Shown: one piece after another, positions 33,854-43,922 of the stretch
Layout of the letters: every line of letters begins with the position of its first letter
Numbering within the stretch: the stretch's first letter is position 1
Source: Streptomyces spiramyceticus
GTDB lineage: Bacteria; Actinomycetota; Actinomycetes; Streptomycetales; Streptomycetaceae
Length of the DNA stretch: 64,000 bases
Reading direction: 5' to 3'
Assembly: GCF_028807635.1 (NCBI RefSeq)
Contig: NZ_JARBAX010000001.1
Location: forward strand, 4,017,501 to 4,081,500
The notes under the pieces: generated by a model
Databases searched by the model: none
The model's input: the letters and a program-made list of their open reading frames with translations, nothing else
Told to the model about the DNA's origin: nothing
Position numbers and translations under genes: made by a program

Positions 33854-34543
33854 TCACATGTCGATGAGTTGACGTCGTGGTCCCGGTGGGTCTGTGCCCC
33901 GCCGGGCCGCGTCGCCGCGCCGCACCAGCACGGTCCCGCCGAAGCCGATCAGAACCCCGGCTGCCAGCCCCGGTATCGACCACCACCAGCCGGTGCTGTC
34001 CCCGGGCCCCGTGGAAGCGGCCTCGGGCGGCGCAGCTGCCTCTTCGGATTCCTGAGAGCCGCTCCCGCTCACCCGCGCCGCCGACGGGCCGTCCAGTACG
34101 CCGAGTTTCTTCAGCAGTGCGCGTAACTGCGCCGGGTCTTCGGCCTCGTGCCAGCGTTCCCCGTCGGCGGACGGGTCCTCCGTCACCGTGCTGACCCATA
34201 TCGGTCCGTCCGACTTCGGCAGAAACACATGGTTGACCCGCCACACGGACACGTCGTGGCTCAGCCAGGTCACCGTGACCTGGCGCCATGCGCCGCCCTC
34301 TTCCAGGGTCTCGGGGGCGAGCTCCGACGGCCGTTCTGCCACTCCTCCCGAGCGCAAGGGCCCGAGGTTCTTCTCCAACTCCCGGTATGGGGAGGCGGTG
34401 TAGTAGAGCGAACTCGTCCGGCCGCTCTCGGGCGAGACCACCAGCACACTGGTCGGCCCGCCCGCCACGGCCTGCGATGCGCACAGCACGGTCGTCGTGA
34501 GTACCGCCCCGACAACGGCGGCAAGTCGTTGCAGCAGTCGCAT
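33854..34543 (-). CDS. Secreted/membrane-anchored protein of unknown function
   Basis: 229 residues: signal peptide (RLLQRLAAVVGAVLTTTVLC, cleavage after ASQAVA), an extracellular domain with repeated Trp/Tyr (VTVTWLSHDVSVWRVNHVFL), an Ala/Glu-rich linker, and a C-terminal membrane helix (WWSIPGLAAGVLIGFGGTVL) with basic tail RRGDAARR. It therefore hangs on the outer face of the membrane. Start ATG 34543 follows tggggga. Function unknown. Confidence 0.8.
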   Translation of the reverse strand: MRLLQRLAAVVGAVLTTTVLCASQAVAGGPTSVLVVSPESGRTSSLYYTASPYRELEKNLGPLRSGGVAERPSELAPETLEEGGAWRQVTVTWLSHDVSVWRVNHVFLPKSDGPIWVSTVTEDPSADGERWHEAEDPAQLRALLKKLGVLDGPSAARVSGSGSQESEEAAAPPEAASTGPGDSTGWWWSIPGLAAGVLIGFGGTVLVRRGDAARRGTDPPGPRRQLIDM

Positions 34544-34628
34544 GATTCCCCCATCCGACGTACCCGCACTGCCTGTCTGCACTGCGGTGTCACTTCTCAT
34601 ACACCGCTCGGTCCGCGCAGGTTCCCCC

Positions 34629-35528
34629 TCAGTCGGCGGATTCCCCAGCAGATTTCGAGGCGGTTTCCGCGAGGTCCACCGCGCGCTCCATCGACGTGAC
34701 GCCTTCGAGCCGCAGCGTCAGATCCCCGGCCCGCTGCCAGACCAGCGTCGGCCCGGCCGACCTGACCTTCCGCGCGTACGGGCGGCCGTCCTCGTCCACC
34801 AGCCGCAGCGTCAGCCGGTGGCGCTCCGGGAACCACAGGGCCGTCCGCCCGTCCACCTCCGTGTACTCGGCGGGCACCGGCGTCGCCTTGTAGAACACGG
34901 GGTCGATGGCCGCCCGGAACTCGTCGATCCGGACCGTCCGCCCACCCTCCGTCCGCCAGCACACCGACAGCACCCGCCGGTCACGCGACACCGAGGCCGC
35001 GACCGGCTTGCCCAGCCCGCGCGGCAGCACCGGGTCGAAGCCCGCCCGCAGCGCCGCCTCGGCCACCGTCAGCCCGCCCCGGCAGTCGGGCGCCCCGGCC
35101 CCGGGCGGCCCGGGCGGCGGCGACGCCGTCGGGTCGTACCGCACGTCCACGCCGCCGAAACCGAACCAGTCCGCGACCGCGGCCCGTACCGGGGGCGTGA
35201 GCACCAGCACGACCAGCAGCCCGGACAGGGCAGCGGCCACCGCCCGCCACCTCCGCCGCGCCCAGGCCCGCAGCCGCTCGCCGCGCGCAGGGGGCCGCGC
35301 CACCGGTACGGCGACCGCCTCCGCGACGATCTGCGCCAGCACCCGCTCGGCCATCGTCGGCCCGTCGACGTCCGGACTCCTCATCCGGCGCCCCAGCTCG
35401 CGAAGCTCGTCGGCCAGCTCATGGCCAGCCTCCGGCAGGCCCGCGTGCCGCCCGTCCTGTCGCCCGTCCCGCCGCGCCTCCTGTCGCCCGTCGCGCCGCT
35501 CCTTCGGCCGCTCCTCATTCATGCTCAT
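34629..35528 (-). CDS. Putative membrane anti-sigma factor
   Basis: About 299 residues. A charged cytosolic N-terminus (RRDGRQEARRDGRQDGRHAG, then ELADELRELGRRMRSPDVDG), one membrane helix near residue 105 (AVAAALSGLLVVLVLTPPVR) and an extracytoplasmic domain. It overlaps the end of the sigma-factor gene by 14 bases, the usual layout for sigma/anti-sigma pairs. No HxxxCxxC ZAS motif is visible, so it is a non-canonical type. Its sigma partner is broken by an amber codon. Confidence 0.7.
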   Translation of the reverse strand: MSMNEERPKERRDGRQEARRDGRQDGRHAGLPEAGHELADELRELGRRMRSPDVDGPTMAERVLAQIVAEAVAVPVARPPARGERLRAWARRRWRAVAAALSGLLVVLVLTPPVRAAVADWFGFGGVDVRYDPTASPPPGPPGAGAPDCRGGLTVAEAALRAGFDPVLPRGLGKPVAASVSRDRRVLSVCWRTEGGRTVRIDEFRAAIDPVFYKATPVPAEYTEVDGRTALWFPERHRLTLRLVDEDGRPYARKVRSAGPTLVWQRAGDLTLRLEGVTSMERAVDLAETASKSAGESAD

Positions 35529-36162
35529 CACCCCCCTCCCGCTCGCACCGCTCGTCCCGTCCGTCCCACTCGTCCCGCATCCCCGGCAGAATCAGCCCCA
35601 GCTTCCGCAGCCCCCGGTTCAGCCGCGACTTCACTGTGCCCCGCGGCCAGCCCAGCGCCTCCGCCGTCTCCGCCTCGTCCATTTCCAGCAGATAGCGGTA
35701 CGTCACGACCTGGCGCTGGTCCTCGTTCAGCTCATCCAGCGCCGCCAGCAACAGCGCACGCCGCTCCTCCTCCAGCGCCGCCACCGCCGGATCGGCCGAT
35801 TCCGGTATCAGCGGCTCGGCGGCGAGCAGCGCGGCCTCCCGTCCCGTCGCCGCCCGCAGCCGTACCGCGGACCGAACTGTGTTTCTGGTCTCATTAGCGA
35901 CAATCCGCAGCAACTACGGCCGGAAGGCCGAGCCGTCCCTGAAGCGCCCCAGCGACTGGTACGCCTTGAAGAAGGCCGTCTGCACCACGTCTTCCGCGTC
36001 CGAACCCGCTCCGAACGCCACGGCCGCCCTGAGCGCGATTCCTGTGTACGCGCGCACGAGTTCCGCGTACGCCTCGGGCTCCCCGGACCGTACGCGCGCG
36101 ATCGCCGCAGCATCGTCGATGCCGATGCGGCCCCCCTCCAGGGTCCCCTCCCGCGTCCTCAC
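35515..36162 (-). pseudogene. ECF sigma factor gene interrupted by an in-frame amber codon
   Basis: Reads as an ECF sigma factor: region 2 (PEAYAELVRAYTGIALRAAV, then GSDAEDVVQTAFFKAYQSLG) and region 4 (LNEDQRQVVTYRYLLEMDEA, then WPRGTVKSRLNRGLRKL). The two parts share one frame but are separated by TAG at 35914-35916, in FRP-stop-LLRIVANETRN. Family members have Trp at this spot (F-R-P-W-L), so a single TGG to TAG change explains it. A TTG right after the stop could restart the C-terminal half. It is either a pseudogene, a sequence error or suppressed. Confidence 0.85.
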
Positions 36163-36204
36163 ACTCTTGATACACCGGAGAACCGAGCTGGGTTCCACAC
36201 CTGA

Positions 36205-37230
<1,026 letters not shown>

Positions 37231-37383
37231 CCCGCCCAGCGCGGAGCGGACGCCCACAGGGGCCGGGCACAAGGCTCTGACCAAGGACTCTGGCCACAAG
37301 GGCGCCGCGCCCGCCACACTGCACACTGGCAGAACCACACAGGACAGCACCACAGGACGTACCGGACTACGGAGGAGAACGAC

Positions 37384-37977
37384 ATGGGGACCGTAACGCT
37401 CGGCGTTTCGATCGCGGTCCCGGAGCCGTACGGCAGCCTGCTCCAGCAGCGGCGCGCGAGCTTCGGGGATCCTGCCGCGCACGGCATCCCCACGCATGTC
37501 ACCCTCCTCCCGCCGACCGAGATCGACGCCTCGCTGCTGCCCGCGGTCGAGGCGCATCTCGCCGCGGTCGCGGCGTCGGGCCGCTCGTTCCCGATGCGGC
37601 TGTCCGGCACCGGTACGTTCCGCCCGCTCTCCCCGGTCGTCTTTGTGCAGGTCGTGGAAGGCGCGGCGGCCTGCGCGTGGCTCCAGAAGCGGGTCAGGGA
37701 CGCGTCGGGCCCGCTCGTGCGCGAGCTGCACTTCCCGTACCACCCGCACGTCACGGTCGCCCACGGCATCTCCGAAGAGGGCATGGACCGGGCGTACGAG
37801 GAGCTCTCGGAGTACGAGGCGGAGTGGGCCTGCAGCGGTTTCGCGCTGTACGAGCAGGGGGCGGACGGCGTGTGGCGCAAGCTCTGCGAGTACGCGTTCG
37901 GGGGTGGCACGGCGGGTGTCGTGCCTGCGCAGAATTCACCGGTCGATGAACCGGCGGCGCCTTCACTGCGGTCCTGA
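37384..37977 (+). CDS. 2'-5' RNA ligase superfamily (LigT-like) protein
   Basis: 197 residues with the paired H-x-T motifs of the 2H phosphoesterase fold: HVTLLPPTEI near residue 39 and HVTVAHGISEE near residue 121. Such proteins act as cyclic phosphodiesterases on RNA ends. The true substrate is open. ATG 37384 follows cggaggag. A low-complexity Ala/Pro tail ends the protein. Confidence 0.85.
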   Translation: MGTVTLGVSIAVPEPYGSLLQQRRASFGDPAAHGIPTHVTLLPPTEIDASLLPAVEAHLAAVAASGRSFPMRLSGTGTFRPLSPVVFVQVVEGAAACAWLQKRVRDASGPLVRELHFPYHPHVTVAHGISEEGMDRAYEELSEYEAEWACSGFALYEQGADGVWRKLCEYAFGGGTAGVVPAQNSPVDEPAAPSLRS

Positions 37978-38006
37978 GCCTCTGGGGTCCTCAAGCGCCG
38001 GACGGC

Positions 38007-38765
38007 TCAGTATGCGCTCATGCGCCTGAACAGCGGCCTCGGTACGTGGCGCAGTGCCGACATCACCAGGCGCAGCGCTCCCGGCACCCACACCGTCTCC
38101 GAGCGCCGTCGCAGGCCCAGCTCGATCGCCGCCGCGACCGCCTCCGGGGTCGTCGCCAGGGGGGTCTCCGCGCGGCCCGCCGTCATTTTCGACCGTACGA
38201 ATCCGGGGCGTACGACCATCACGTGCACGCCTGTCCCGTGCAGTGCGTCGCCGAGCCCCTGTGTGAACGCGTCCAGGCCCGCCTTGCTCGACCCATAGAT
38301 GAAATTCGCGCGGCGGGCGCGCTCGCCCGCCACCGATGACAGTACGACCAGCGATCCGTGGCCCTGCTCCTGGAGAGCGTTCGCACACACGAGGCCTGCC
38401 GAGACGGCGCCCGTGTAGTTGGTCTGCGCGACCCGGACCGCCGCCAGTGGCTCCGCCTCGTCGCGCGCCTGGTCGCCGAGGATCCCGAAGGCCAGCAGCA
38501 CCATGTCGATGTCCCCCTCGGCGAAGACCTTGCCGAGCACCTCTTCGTGCGACGTGGAGTCGAGGGCGTCGAAGGCGACGGTACGCACGTCGGCGCCCAG
38601 CGCGCGCAGCCCCGCAGCGGCCGATTCGAGGGCGGGGGAGGGCCGCCCTGCCAGCCAGACCGTACGGGTGCGGCGGGCCACCAGGCGGCGGGCCGTTGCG
38701 AGGCCGATCGCCGACGTACCGCCGAGAATGAGCAGGGACTGAGGGGTGCCGAAGGCGTCCTTCAT
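38007..38765 (-). CDS. dprE2: Decaprenylphosphoryl-2-keto-ribose reductase (DprE2-like SDR)
   Basis: 252 residues, classical SDR: LLILGGTSAIGLATARRL at the N-terminus and the catalytic Ser/Tyr-Lys region FIYGSSKAGLDAFTQGLGDA. It lies 18 bp after a DprE1 homologue, and together they would epimerise decaprenylphosphoryl-ribose to -arabinose, with this enzyme as the NAD(P)H-dependent second step. The C-terminus ends in a basic RRMSAY. Confidence 0.88.
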   Translation of the reverse strand: MKDAFGTPQSLLILGGTSAIGLATARRLVARRTRTVWLAGRPSPALESAAAGLRALGADVRTVAFDALDSTSHEEVLGKVFAEGDIDMVLLAFGILGDQARDEAEPLAAVRVAQTNYTGAVSAGLVCANALQEQGHGSLVVLSSVAGERARRANFIYGSSKAGLDAFTQGLGDALHGTGVHVMVVRPGFVRSKMTAGRAETPLATTPEAVAAAIELGLRRRSETVWVPGALRLVMSALRHVPRPLFRRMSAY

Positions 38766-38783
38766 GGATGAGCTCCTGGTACG

Positions 38784-40160
38784 TCAGAGGGAGAGGCGGC
38801 GGGAGAGGTCTGACGTGAACACGCCCAAGGGGTCCAACTCGGCCCTCAGCGCACGGAATCGGGCCAGTTTCGGATACATCGGCGCCAGCATCTCGGGCCG
38901 CAGCCGGGAGTCCTTGGCCAGGTAGACACGCCCCCCGGCCGCCGCGACCTCCTCGTCCAGCTCGTCGAGGAACGCGCCGAGCCCGGACAGGTTCGCCGGG
39001 ATGTCCAGGGCCAGCGTCCAGCCGGGCATCGGAAAGGACAGCCACCCCGGATCGCCGTCGCCGAACCACTTCAGCACGGCGAGGAACGACGGGCACCCCC
39101 GCCCGCCGCCCGTACAGGAGGAGATGCGCCGGACGATGCGGCGCAGGGCGTCCTCCTGCCCGTACCCGACGACGAACTGGTACTGAACGAACCCGCTGCG
39201 CCCGTAGAGCCGGTTCCAGTGCGGTACGCCGTCCAGCGGGTGGAAGAAGGCCGACAGCTTCTGGATTTCCCCGGTCCGGCGCGCGCGGGGGGCCGTGCGG
39301 TACCGGAGCTCGTTGAACAGGCCCACGGTCGTACGGCCGAGCAGCCCGTCCGGTACGAAGCGTGGCGCGGCGGGGAGCCGGCCGGGGCTGAAGGCGAGCG
39401 GCGACCGGCGGGCGCGCGACGGGAGCGCGTCCAGCGGGGCGTGCTCCCCGCGCGTGAGGACCGAGCGCCCCGTCGAGGCACCGCGCGCGAGCAGGTCGAT
39501 CCAGGCGACCGAGTAGCGGTAGCGGTGGTCGTCGGCGGTGAGCCTGGCCATCAGGTCGTCCAGGTCACTTGCCCGTTCGGTGTCGACGCACATCAACGAG
39601 GTTTCGACGGGCAGCAGTTGGACGGTCGCGGAGAGGATGACGCCGGTCAGGCCCATGCCGCCCGCCGTCGCGTCGAAGAGATCGGTGCCGGACGGGACGG
39701 TGCGTACCTCGCCGTCGGCGGTGAGCAGGTCGAACGACAGGACATGGCGGGAGAAGGACCCCGACCCGTGGTGGTTCTTGCCGTGGATGTCCGCACCGAT
39801 CGCGCCGCCGACGGTCACATACCGGGTCCCGGGCGTCACCGGTACGAACCAGCCGAGCGGCAGCAGCACTTCCATCAGCCGGTGCAGACTCACGCCCGCG
39901 TCGCACACCACGACGCCCGCCTCCGCGTCGATCCTGCGGATGCGGTCGAGGCCGGTCATGTCGAGCACGGAGCCGCCCGCGTTCTGCGCCGCGTCGCCGT
40001 ACGCCCGCCCGAGGCCGCGTGCGATACCGCCGCGTGCGCCGTGCGCGGCGCATTCGACGACGGCGGCCGCCGCTTCCTCGTACGAACGCGGCCGGATCAG
40101 CCGGGCGGTGGTCGGGGCCGTGCGGCCCCAGCCGGTCACTGAGACGGTGTCGACAGACAT
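38784..40160 (-). CDS. dprE1: Decaprenylphosphoryl-ribose oxidase (DprE1-like)
   Basis: 458 residues, FAD-binding oxidoreductase (VAO fold). The FAD loop is VGGAIGADIHGKNHHGSGSF; the C-terminus has FLAVLKWFGDGDPGWLSFPM and YLAKDSRLRPEMLAPMYPKL as in M. tuberculosis DprE1. The residue aligned with the benzothiazinone-reactive Cys387 is Ala (about residue 384, in GWTLALDIP). It produces the 2-keto intermediate for DprE2. Divergent from the PAP2/UbiA genes. Confidence 0.9.
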   Translation of the reverse strand: MSVDTVSVTGWGRTAPTTARLIRPRSYEEAAAAVVECAAHGARGGIARGLGRAYGDAAQNAGGSVLDMTGLDRIRRIDAEAGVVVCDAGVSLHRLMEVLLPLGWFVPVTPGTRYVTVGGAIGADIHGKNHHGSGSFSRHVLSFDLLTADGEVRTVPSGTDLFDATAGGMGLTGVILSATVQLLPVETSLMCVDTERASDLDDLMARLTADDHRYRYSVAWIDLLARGASTGRSVLTRGEHAPLDALPSRARRSPLAFSPGRLPAAPRFVPDGLLGRTTVGLFNELRYRTAPRARRTGEIQKLSAFFHPLDGVPHWNRLYGRSGFVQYQFVVGYGQEDALRRIVRRISSCTGGGRGCPSFLAVLKWFGDGDPGWLSFPMPGWTLALDIPANLSGLGAFLDELDEEVAAAGGRVYLAKDSRLRPEMLAPMYPKLARFRALRAELDPLGVFTSDLSRRLSL

Positions 40161-40282
40161 GGCTCCGACCGTATCGCTCCGCCTGACCCCGTATAGCCCA
40201 TAAAGGTGTCAATTGCGTGATTCACCCACCTTGTCGTGAATAGTGGGATTAACTGAAGTGGAGAGCGGGAGAGGGGTGACAG

Positions 40283-40822
40283 ATGCGAGAAGCCGATCGC
40301 CGTCTGCTGTCGGCCATGCGGGACTGCGGTACGGACCCGCACGTTGCGGCCGCCGCCCGCGGGCTCTCCTGGTGCGGCGAGCACGGCGCCGTCTGGATCG
40401 CCGCCGGCCTCCTGGGCGCGGGCGCCGACCACGACCACCGCCGGGCCTGGCTGCGCGGTACGGCACTGATCGGCGCGGCACACCTCGCGAGCATGGCCGT
40501 CAAGCTGGCCGTACGCCGCGCGCGCCCCCAACTCCCCGCCCTGGAGCCCCTGGTACGTACCGCCGGGCGGCACTCCTTCCCCAGCTCGCACGCGGCTTCG
40601 GCGGCCGCCGCCGCGGTGGCCTTCGGCGCGCTGCGCCCCGGCGGCGGCAACATCGCGGCGCCGCTGGCCGCAGCCATGTGCGTGTCCCGGCTGGTCGCCG
40701 GCGTGCACTACCCGACCGATGTCGCGGCGGGCGCCCTGCTCGGCGGGCTCACGGCCGGGCTCGGGGCGGCCTGGATGACGCGGCCGGCCGCCGCGCCCGA
40801 CGGGGGAGCAGGGAGTGTCTGA
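40283..40822 (+). CDS. PAP2 phosphatase, decaprenylphosphoryl-phosphoribose phosphatase-like
   Basis: 179 residues with the three PAP2 motifs: KLAVRRARP (near 73-81), SSHAASAAAAAVAF near 102, and SRLVAGVHYPTD near 137. Placed directly before a DPPR-synthase-like UbiA gene (overlap), it is likely the phosphatase step that removes the 5-phosphate from decaprenylphosphoryl-5-phosphoribose. Hydrophobic segments fit a membrane enzyme. Confidence 0.85.
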   Translation: MREADRRLLSAMRDCGTDPHVAAAARGLSWCGEHGAVWIAAGLLGAGADHDHRRAWLRGTALIGAAHLASMAVKLAVRRARPQLPALEPLVRTAGRHSFPSSHAASAAAAAVAFGALRPGGGNIAAPLAAAMCVSRLVAGVHYPTDVAAGALLGGLTAGLGAAWMTRPAAAPDGGAGSV

Positions 40823-41750
40823 GCGCGGCATCACGGCACTGGTCACCCAGCCCCTGCACTCCCCGCCGGGAGACCCCGTCCGCCGCTCCCTGAGCCTGTC
40901 CGGAGGGCTGCTGCGCACCGCGCGCCCCCGCCAGTGGGTCAAGAACACCCTGGTCGTCGCCGCGCCCGCCGCCGCCGGAGAACTGGCTTCCCGGCACACC
41001 CTCACCCAACTGGCCGTGGTCTTCGTACTGTTCACCGCCGCCGCGTCCGCCGTCTACCTCATCAACGACGCGCGCGACGCCGAAGCCGACCGTGCCCACC
41101 CCGTCAAGTGCCGCCGCGCCGTCGCCGCCGGACAGGTGCCCGCATCCGTCGCGTACACCGCAGGGTTCCTGCTCGCGCTGCTCGCGCCCGCTGCCGCCGT
41201 CCTGCTCTGCAATCCGATGACCGCCGCCCTGTTGACGGTGTACGTCGTCATGCAACTCGCGTACTGCATATGGTTCAAACACGTACTCGTCGTCGATCTG
41301 GTCGTCGTCACCAGCGGATTCCTGATGCGCGCGATGATCGGCGGCGTCGCCCTGCAGATCCCCCTCTCCCGCTGGTTCCTGATCACCGCGGGCTTCGGCG
41401 CGCTCTTCATGGTCGCCGCCAAGCGCTACTCGGAGGCCGTGCAGATGGAGGACCGGGCGCAGTCGCCCGGCGCCACCCGGGCGCTGCTCGGCGAATACAC
41501 CACCGGATACCTGCGCTTCGTATGGCAGTTGGCGGCAGGCGTCGCCGTGCTCGGCTACTGCCTGTGGGCGCTGGAGAGCGGCGGCACCGCCAACGGCAGC
41601 CTGCTGCCCTGGCGTCAGCTCTCGCTGATCGCCTTCATCCTCGCGGTGCTGCGGTACGCCGTCTTCGCCGACCGGGGCACGGCGGGAGCACCTGCGGCCA
41701 GGACACTGGATCTCGCGACGGAGGGTAAGCGCATCCCATGGACTGGCTGA
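40815..41750 (+). CDS. UbiA-family decaprenyl-phosphate phosphoribosyltransferase
   Basis: 311 residues, about nine helices. The first aspartate motif is NDARDAEADRAHPVKCRRAV, the pattern N-D-x-x-D-x-x-x-D-x-x-H-P-x-K-x-x-R typical of DPPR synthases (Rv3806c type). The second Asp region lies near KRYSEAVQMED. It starts with GTG inside the PAP2 gene (8-base overlap) and its end overlaps the YihY start. It makes the first committed lipid of the arabinose donor path. Confidence 0.88.
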   Translation: MSERGITALVTQPLHSPPGDPVRRSLSLSGGLLRTARPRQWVKNTLVVAAPAAAGELASRHTLTQLAVVFVLFTAAASAVYLINDARDAEADRAHPVKCRRAVAAGQVPASVAYTAGFLLALLAPAAAVLLCNPMTAALLTVYVVMQLAYCIWFKHVLVVDLVVVTSGFLMRAMIGGVALQIPLSRWFLITAGFGALFMVAAKRYSEAVQMEDRAQSPGATRALLGEYTTGYLRFVWQLAAGVAVLGYCLWALESGGTANGSLLPWRQLSLIAFILAVLRYAVFADRGTAGAPAARTLDLATEGKRIPWTG

Positions 41751-42703
41751 AGAAACTGCCCGTCGTCGGCCCCCTCGTGACACGGCTGATGGTCACTCAC
41801 GCCTGGCACACGTACGAGACACTCGACCGTGTCCACTGGACCCGGCTGGCCGCCGCGATCACCTTCATCAGCTTCCTGGCACTCTTCCCGCTGATCACCG
41901 TCGGCGCGGCGATTGCCGCGGCCCTGCTCTCCGACGACCAGCTGAACCGCCTGGAAGGAAAGATCGCCGAGCAGGTGCCGGGCATCTCCGGGCAGCTCGA
42001 CTTCGGATCACTCGTGGACAACGCGGGCACCGTCGGAATCGTCGCGGGCGCCCTGCTGCTCTTCACCGGCATCGGCTGGGTCGGCTCCATGAGGGGATGC
42101 CTGCGGGCCGTATGGGGGCTGGACGACGAGGAGGGCAACCCCTTCCTGCGCAAGCTCAAGGACGCCGGAGTGCTGATCGGTCTCGGCGTGACCGGGCTCG
42201 CGTCCCTGGCCGCCTCCTCCGTCGGATCGACCGCCGTCGACTGGACCGCCGAACAGCTCGGCATCTCCGGAAGCGGTGCGGGCGGCGTCCTGCTGCAGAT
42301 CATCGCCATCGCCCTGGCTGTCTGCGCGGACTTCGTCATCCTGCTGTATCTGCTGACGCTGATGCCCGGTGTGCAGCCGGTCAGGCACCGGTTGTTCACC
42401 GCCGCGCTCATCGGCGCCGTCGGCTTCGAACTGCTCAAGCTGCTGCTCGGCGGCTACATGAAGGGCGTCGCCGCGAAGAGCATGTACGGCGCCTTCGGCG
42501 TCCCCGTCGCCCTGCTCCTGTGGATCAACTTCAGCGCGAAGCTGCTGCTGTGCTGCGCCGCCTGGACGGCGACGCAGCGCGGCGACGAGGAGGCCGGGGG
42601 CGACGAGGAGGCCGGCGGCGGGGACGAGCCCGGCGGCGGGGACGAGCCTGCTAGCGGCGGGGACGACGACGTACGAGGGCGGGAAGGGGCCAGCGCCGGT
42701 TGA
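41738..42703 (+). CDS. YihY/UPF0761-family membrane protein
   Basis: 321 residues, six helices. Family features: RLAAAITFISFLALFPLITV and the LYLLTLMPGVQPVRHRLFTA region, plus the final GAFGVPVALLLWINFSAKLL. The tail from about residue 285 is an acidic Gly/Asp/Glu repeat (EEAGGDEEAGGGDEPGGGDE). It overlaps the UbiA gene by 13 bases and the convergent dacC-like gene by 53 bases at the 3' ends. Role unknown, perhaps envelope-related. Confidence 0.88.
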   Translation: MDWLKKLPVVGPLVTRLMVTHAWHTYETLDRVHWTRLAAAITFISFLALFPLITVGAAIAAALLSDDQLNRLEGKIAEQVPGISGQLDFGSLVDNAGTVGIVAGALLLFTGIGWVGSMRGCLRAVWGLDDEEGNPFLRKLKDAGVLIGLGVTGLASLAASSVGSTAVDWTAEQLGISGSGAGGVLLQIIAIALAVCADFVILLYLLTLMPGVQPVRHRLFTAALIGAVGFELLKLLLGGYMKGVAAKSMYGAFGVPVALLLWINFSAKLLLCCAAWTATQRGDEEAGGDEEAGGGDEPGGGDEPASGGDDDVRGREGASAG

Positions 42704-43922
42704 CCAGGTACACCCCGCCGACGAGCAGCAGCAGCGCGCCGCCCGTGACGGCGAGCGCGACGCCGGCGCCGCTCGAATCGCGGTCGGTCGAGGCGAGCTG
42801 CGCCTCGTTCTTCTCCGACGTGTCCGATCCCTTGCCCTTGGCGTCCTTGCCCGCGCCCGGTTCCTTGGCGGACGGGGCGCCCTTGCTGGTCTCCGCCGAC
42901 TTCGGCGGCACCAGCTCGCCGACCGGGGCGACCTTCCCGGCCGCCGCGAAGCCCCAGTCGAGGAGGCGTGCGGCCTCCTTGTAGACGGCGTGCCCCTCGT
43001 TCGCCGACGGGTTCATGACGGTGACGAGCAGCACCTTGTCACCGCGCTGGGCGACACCGGTGAAGGTCGCTCCGGCGTGGGTGGTGCTGCCGTTCTTGAT
43101 GCCCGCCACGCCCTTGTACGGCGAGATGCCGTAGTCGCCCGTCAGCAGGCGGTTGGTGTTCTGGATCTGGAAGCTCTCGCGCTTCTTCCCCTTCTTCTTC
43201 TCACCGGGGAACGTGGCGCTCGGCGTCGCGCAGTACTCGCGGAAGTCCTTCTTCTGCATCCCGCTGCGGGCGATGAGCGTCAGGTCGTACGCGCTGCTGA
43301 CCTGGCCCTTCGCGTCGTAACCGTCGGGCGAGACGACAGAGGTGTCCAGCGCCTGAAGCTCTTCCGCGTGCGTCTGCATGTCCCGTACGGTCTTGGACAT
43401 TCCGCCGTTCATCGCGGACAGCACATGCACGGCGTCATTGCCCGAGCGCAGGAACACCCCGAGCCACATGTCGTGGACCGTGTAGGTGTGGTCCTCCTTG
43501 ATGCCGACGAGGCTGCTGCCCTCGCCGACGTTCGCGAGCTCGGCCTGAGTCACCTTGTGGACCTGCCGCTTGGGCAGGCGCGGCAGGACCGTGTCCGCGA
43601 AGAGCATCTTCATGGTCGAGGCGGGAGGCAGCCGCCAGTGGGCGTTGTGCGCCGCGAGTACGGCGCCCGACTCGGCGTCGGCGACGATCCACGATCTGCC
43701 GCTCAGCTCCTTCGGCAGCACCGGCGCACCCCGGCCGAGCTTCACCTGCGTACCGGGCCGGCCGAGCTGTGATCCACCGACCGTCGACATCACGGACGGT
43801 GGGTTCGGCTGCTTCCTGCCCGGGTTGTCGTCCGTCGTTGCCGCGTGCGCGGGCAAGGCGGTGAGAGCGGGCAGCAACGCGGTGGCGAGGACCGTCAGTG
43901 CGGTCTTTTTAACAGAAGACAC
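42651..43922 (-). CDS. D-alanyl-D-alanine carboxypeptidase (class C PBP)
   Basis: 423 residues. Signal peptide ending ALPAHA, catalytic S-x-x-K in PASTMKM, S-x-N in LRSGNDAVH, and K-x-G as IKNGSTTHAG. A C-terminal membrane helix (GVALAVTGGALLLLVGGVYL) and basic tail anchor it outside. It trims D-Ala from peptidoglycan stem peptides. Start GTG 43922, with no clear ribosome site. The 3' end overlaps the convergent yihY-like gene by 53 bp. Confidence 0.92.
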   Translation of the reverse strand: MSSVKKTALTVLATALLPALTALPAHAATTDDNPGRKQPNPPSVMSTVGGSQLGRPGTQVKLGRGAPVLPKELSGRSWIVADAESGAVLAAHNAHWRLPPASTMKMLFADTVLPRLPKRQVHKVTQAELANVGEGSSLVGIKEDHTYTVHDMWLGVFLRSGNDAVHVLSAMNGGMSKTVRDMQTHAEELQALDTSVVSPDGYDAKGQVSSAYDLTLIARSGMQKKDFREYCATPSATFPGEKKKGKKRESFQIQNTNRLLTGDYGISPYKGVAGIKNGSTTHAGATFTGVAQRGDKVLLVTVMNPSANEGHAVYKEAARLLDWGFAAAGKVAPVGELVPPKSAETSKGAPSAKEPGAGKDAKGKGSDTSEKNEAQLASTDRDSSGAGVALAVTGGALLLLVGGVYLVNRRWPLPALVRRRPRR

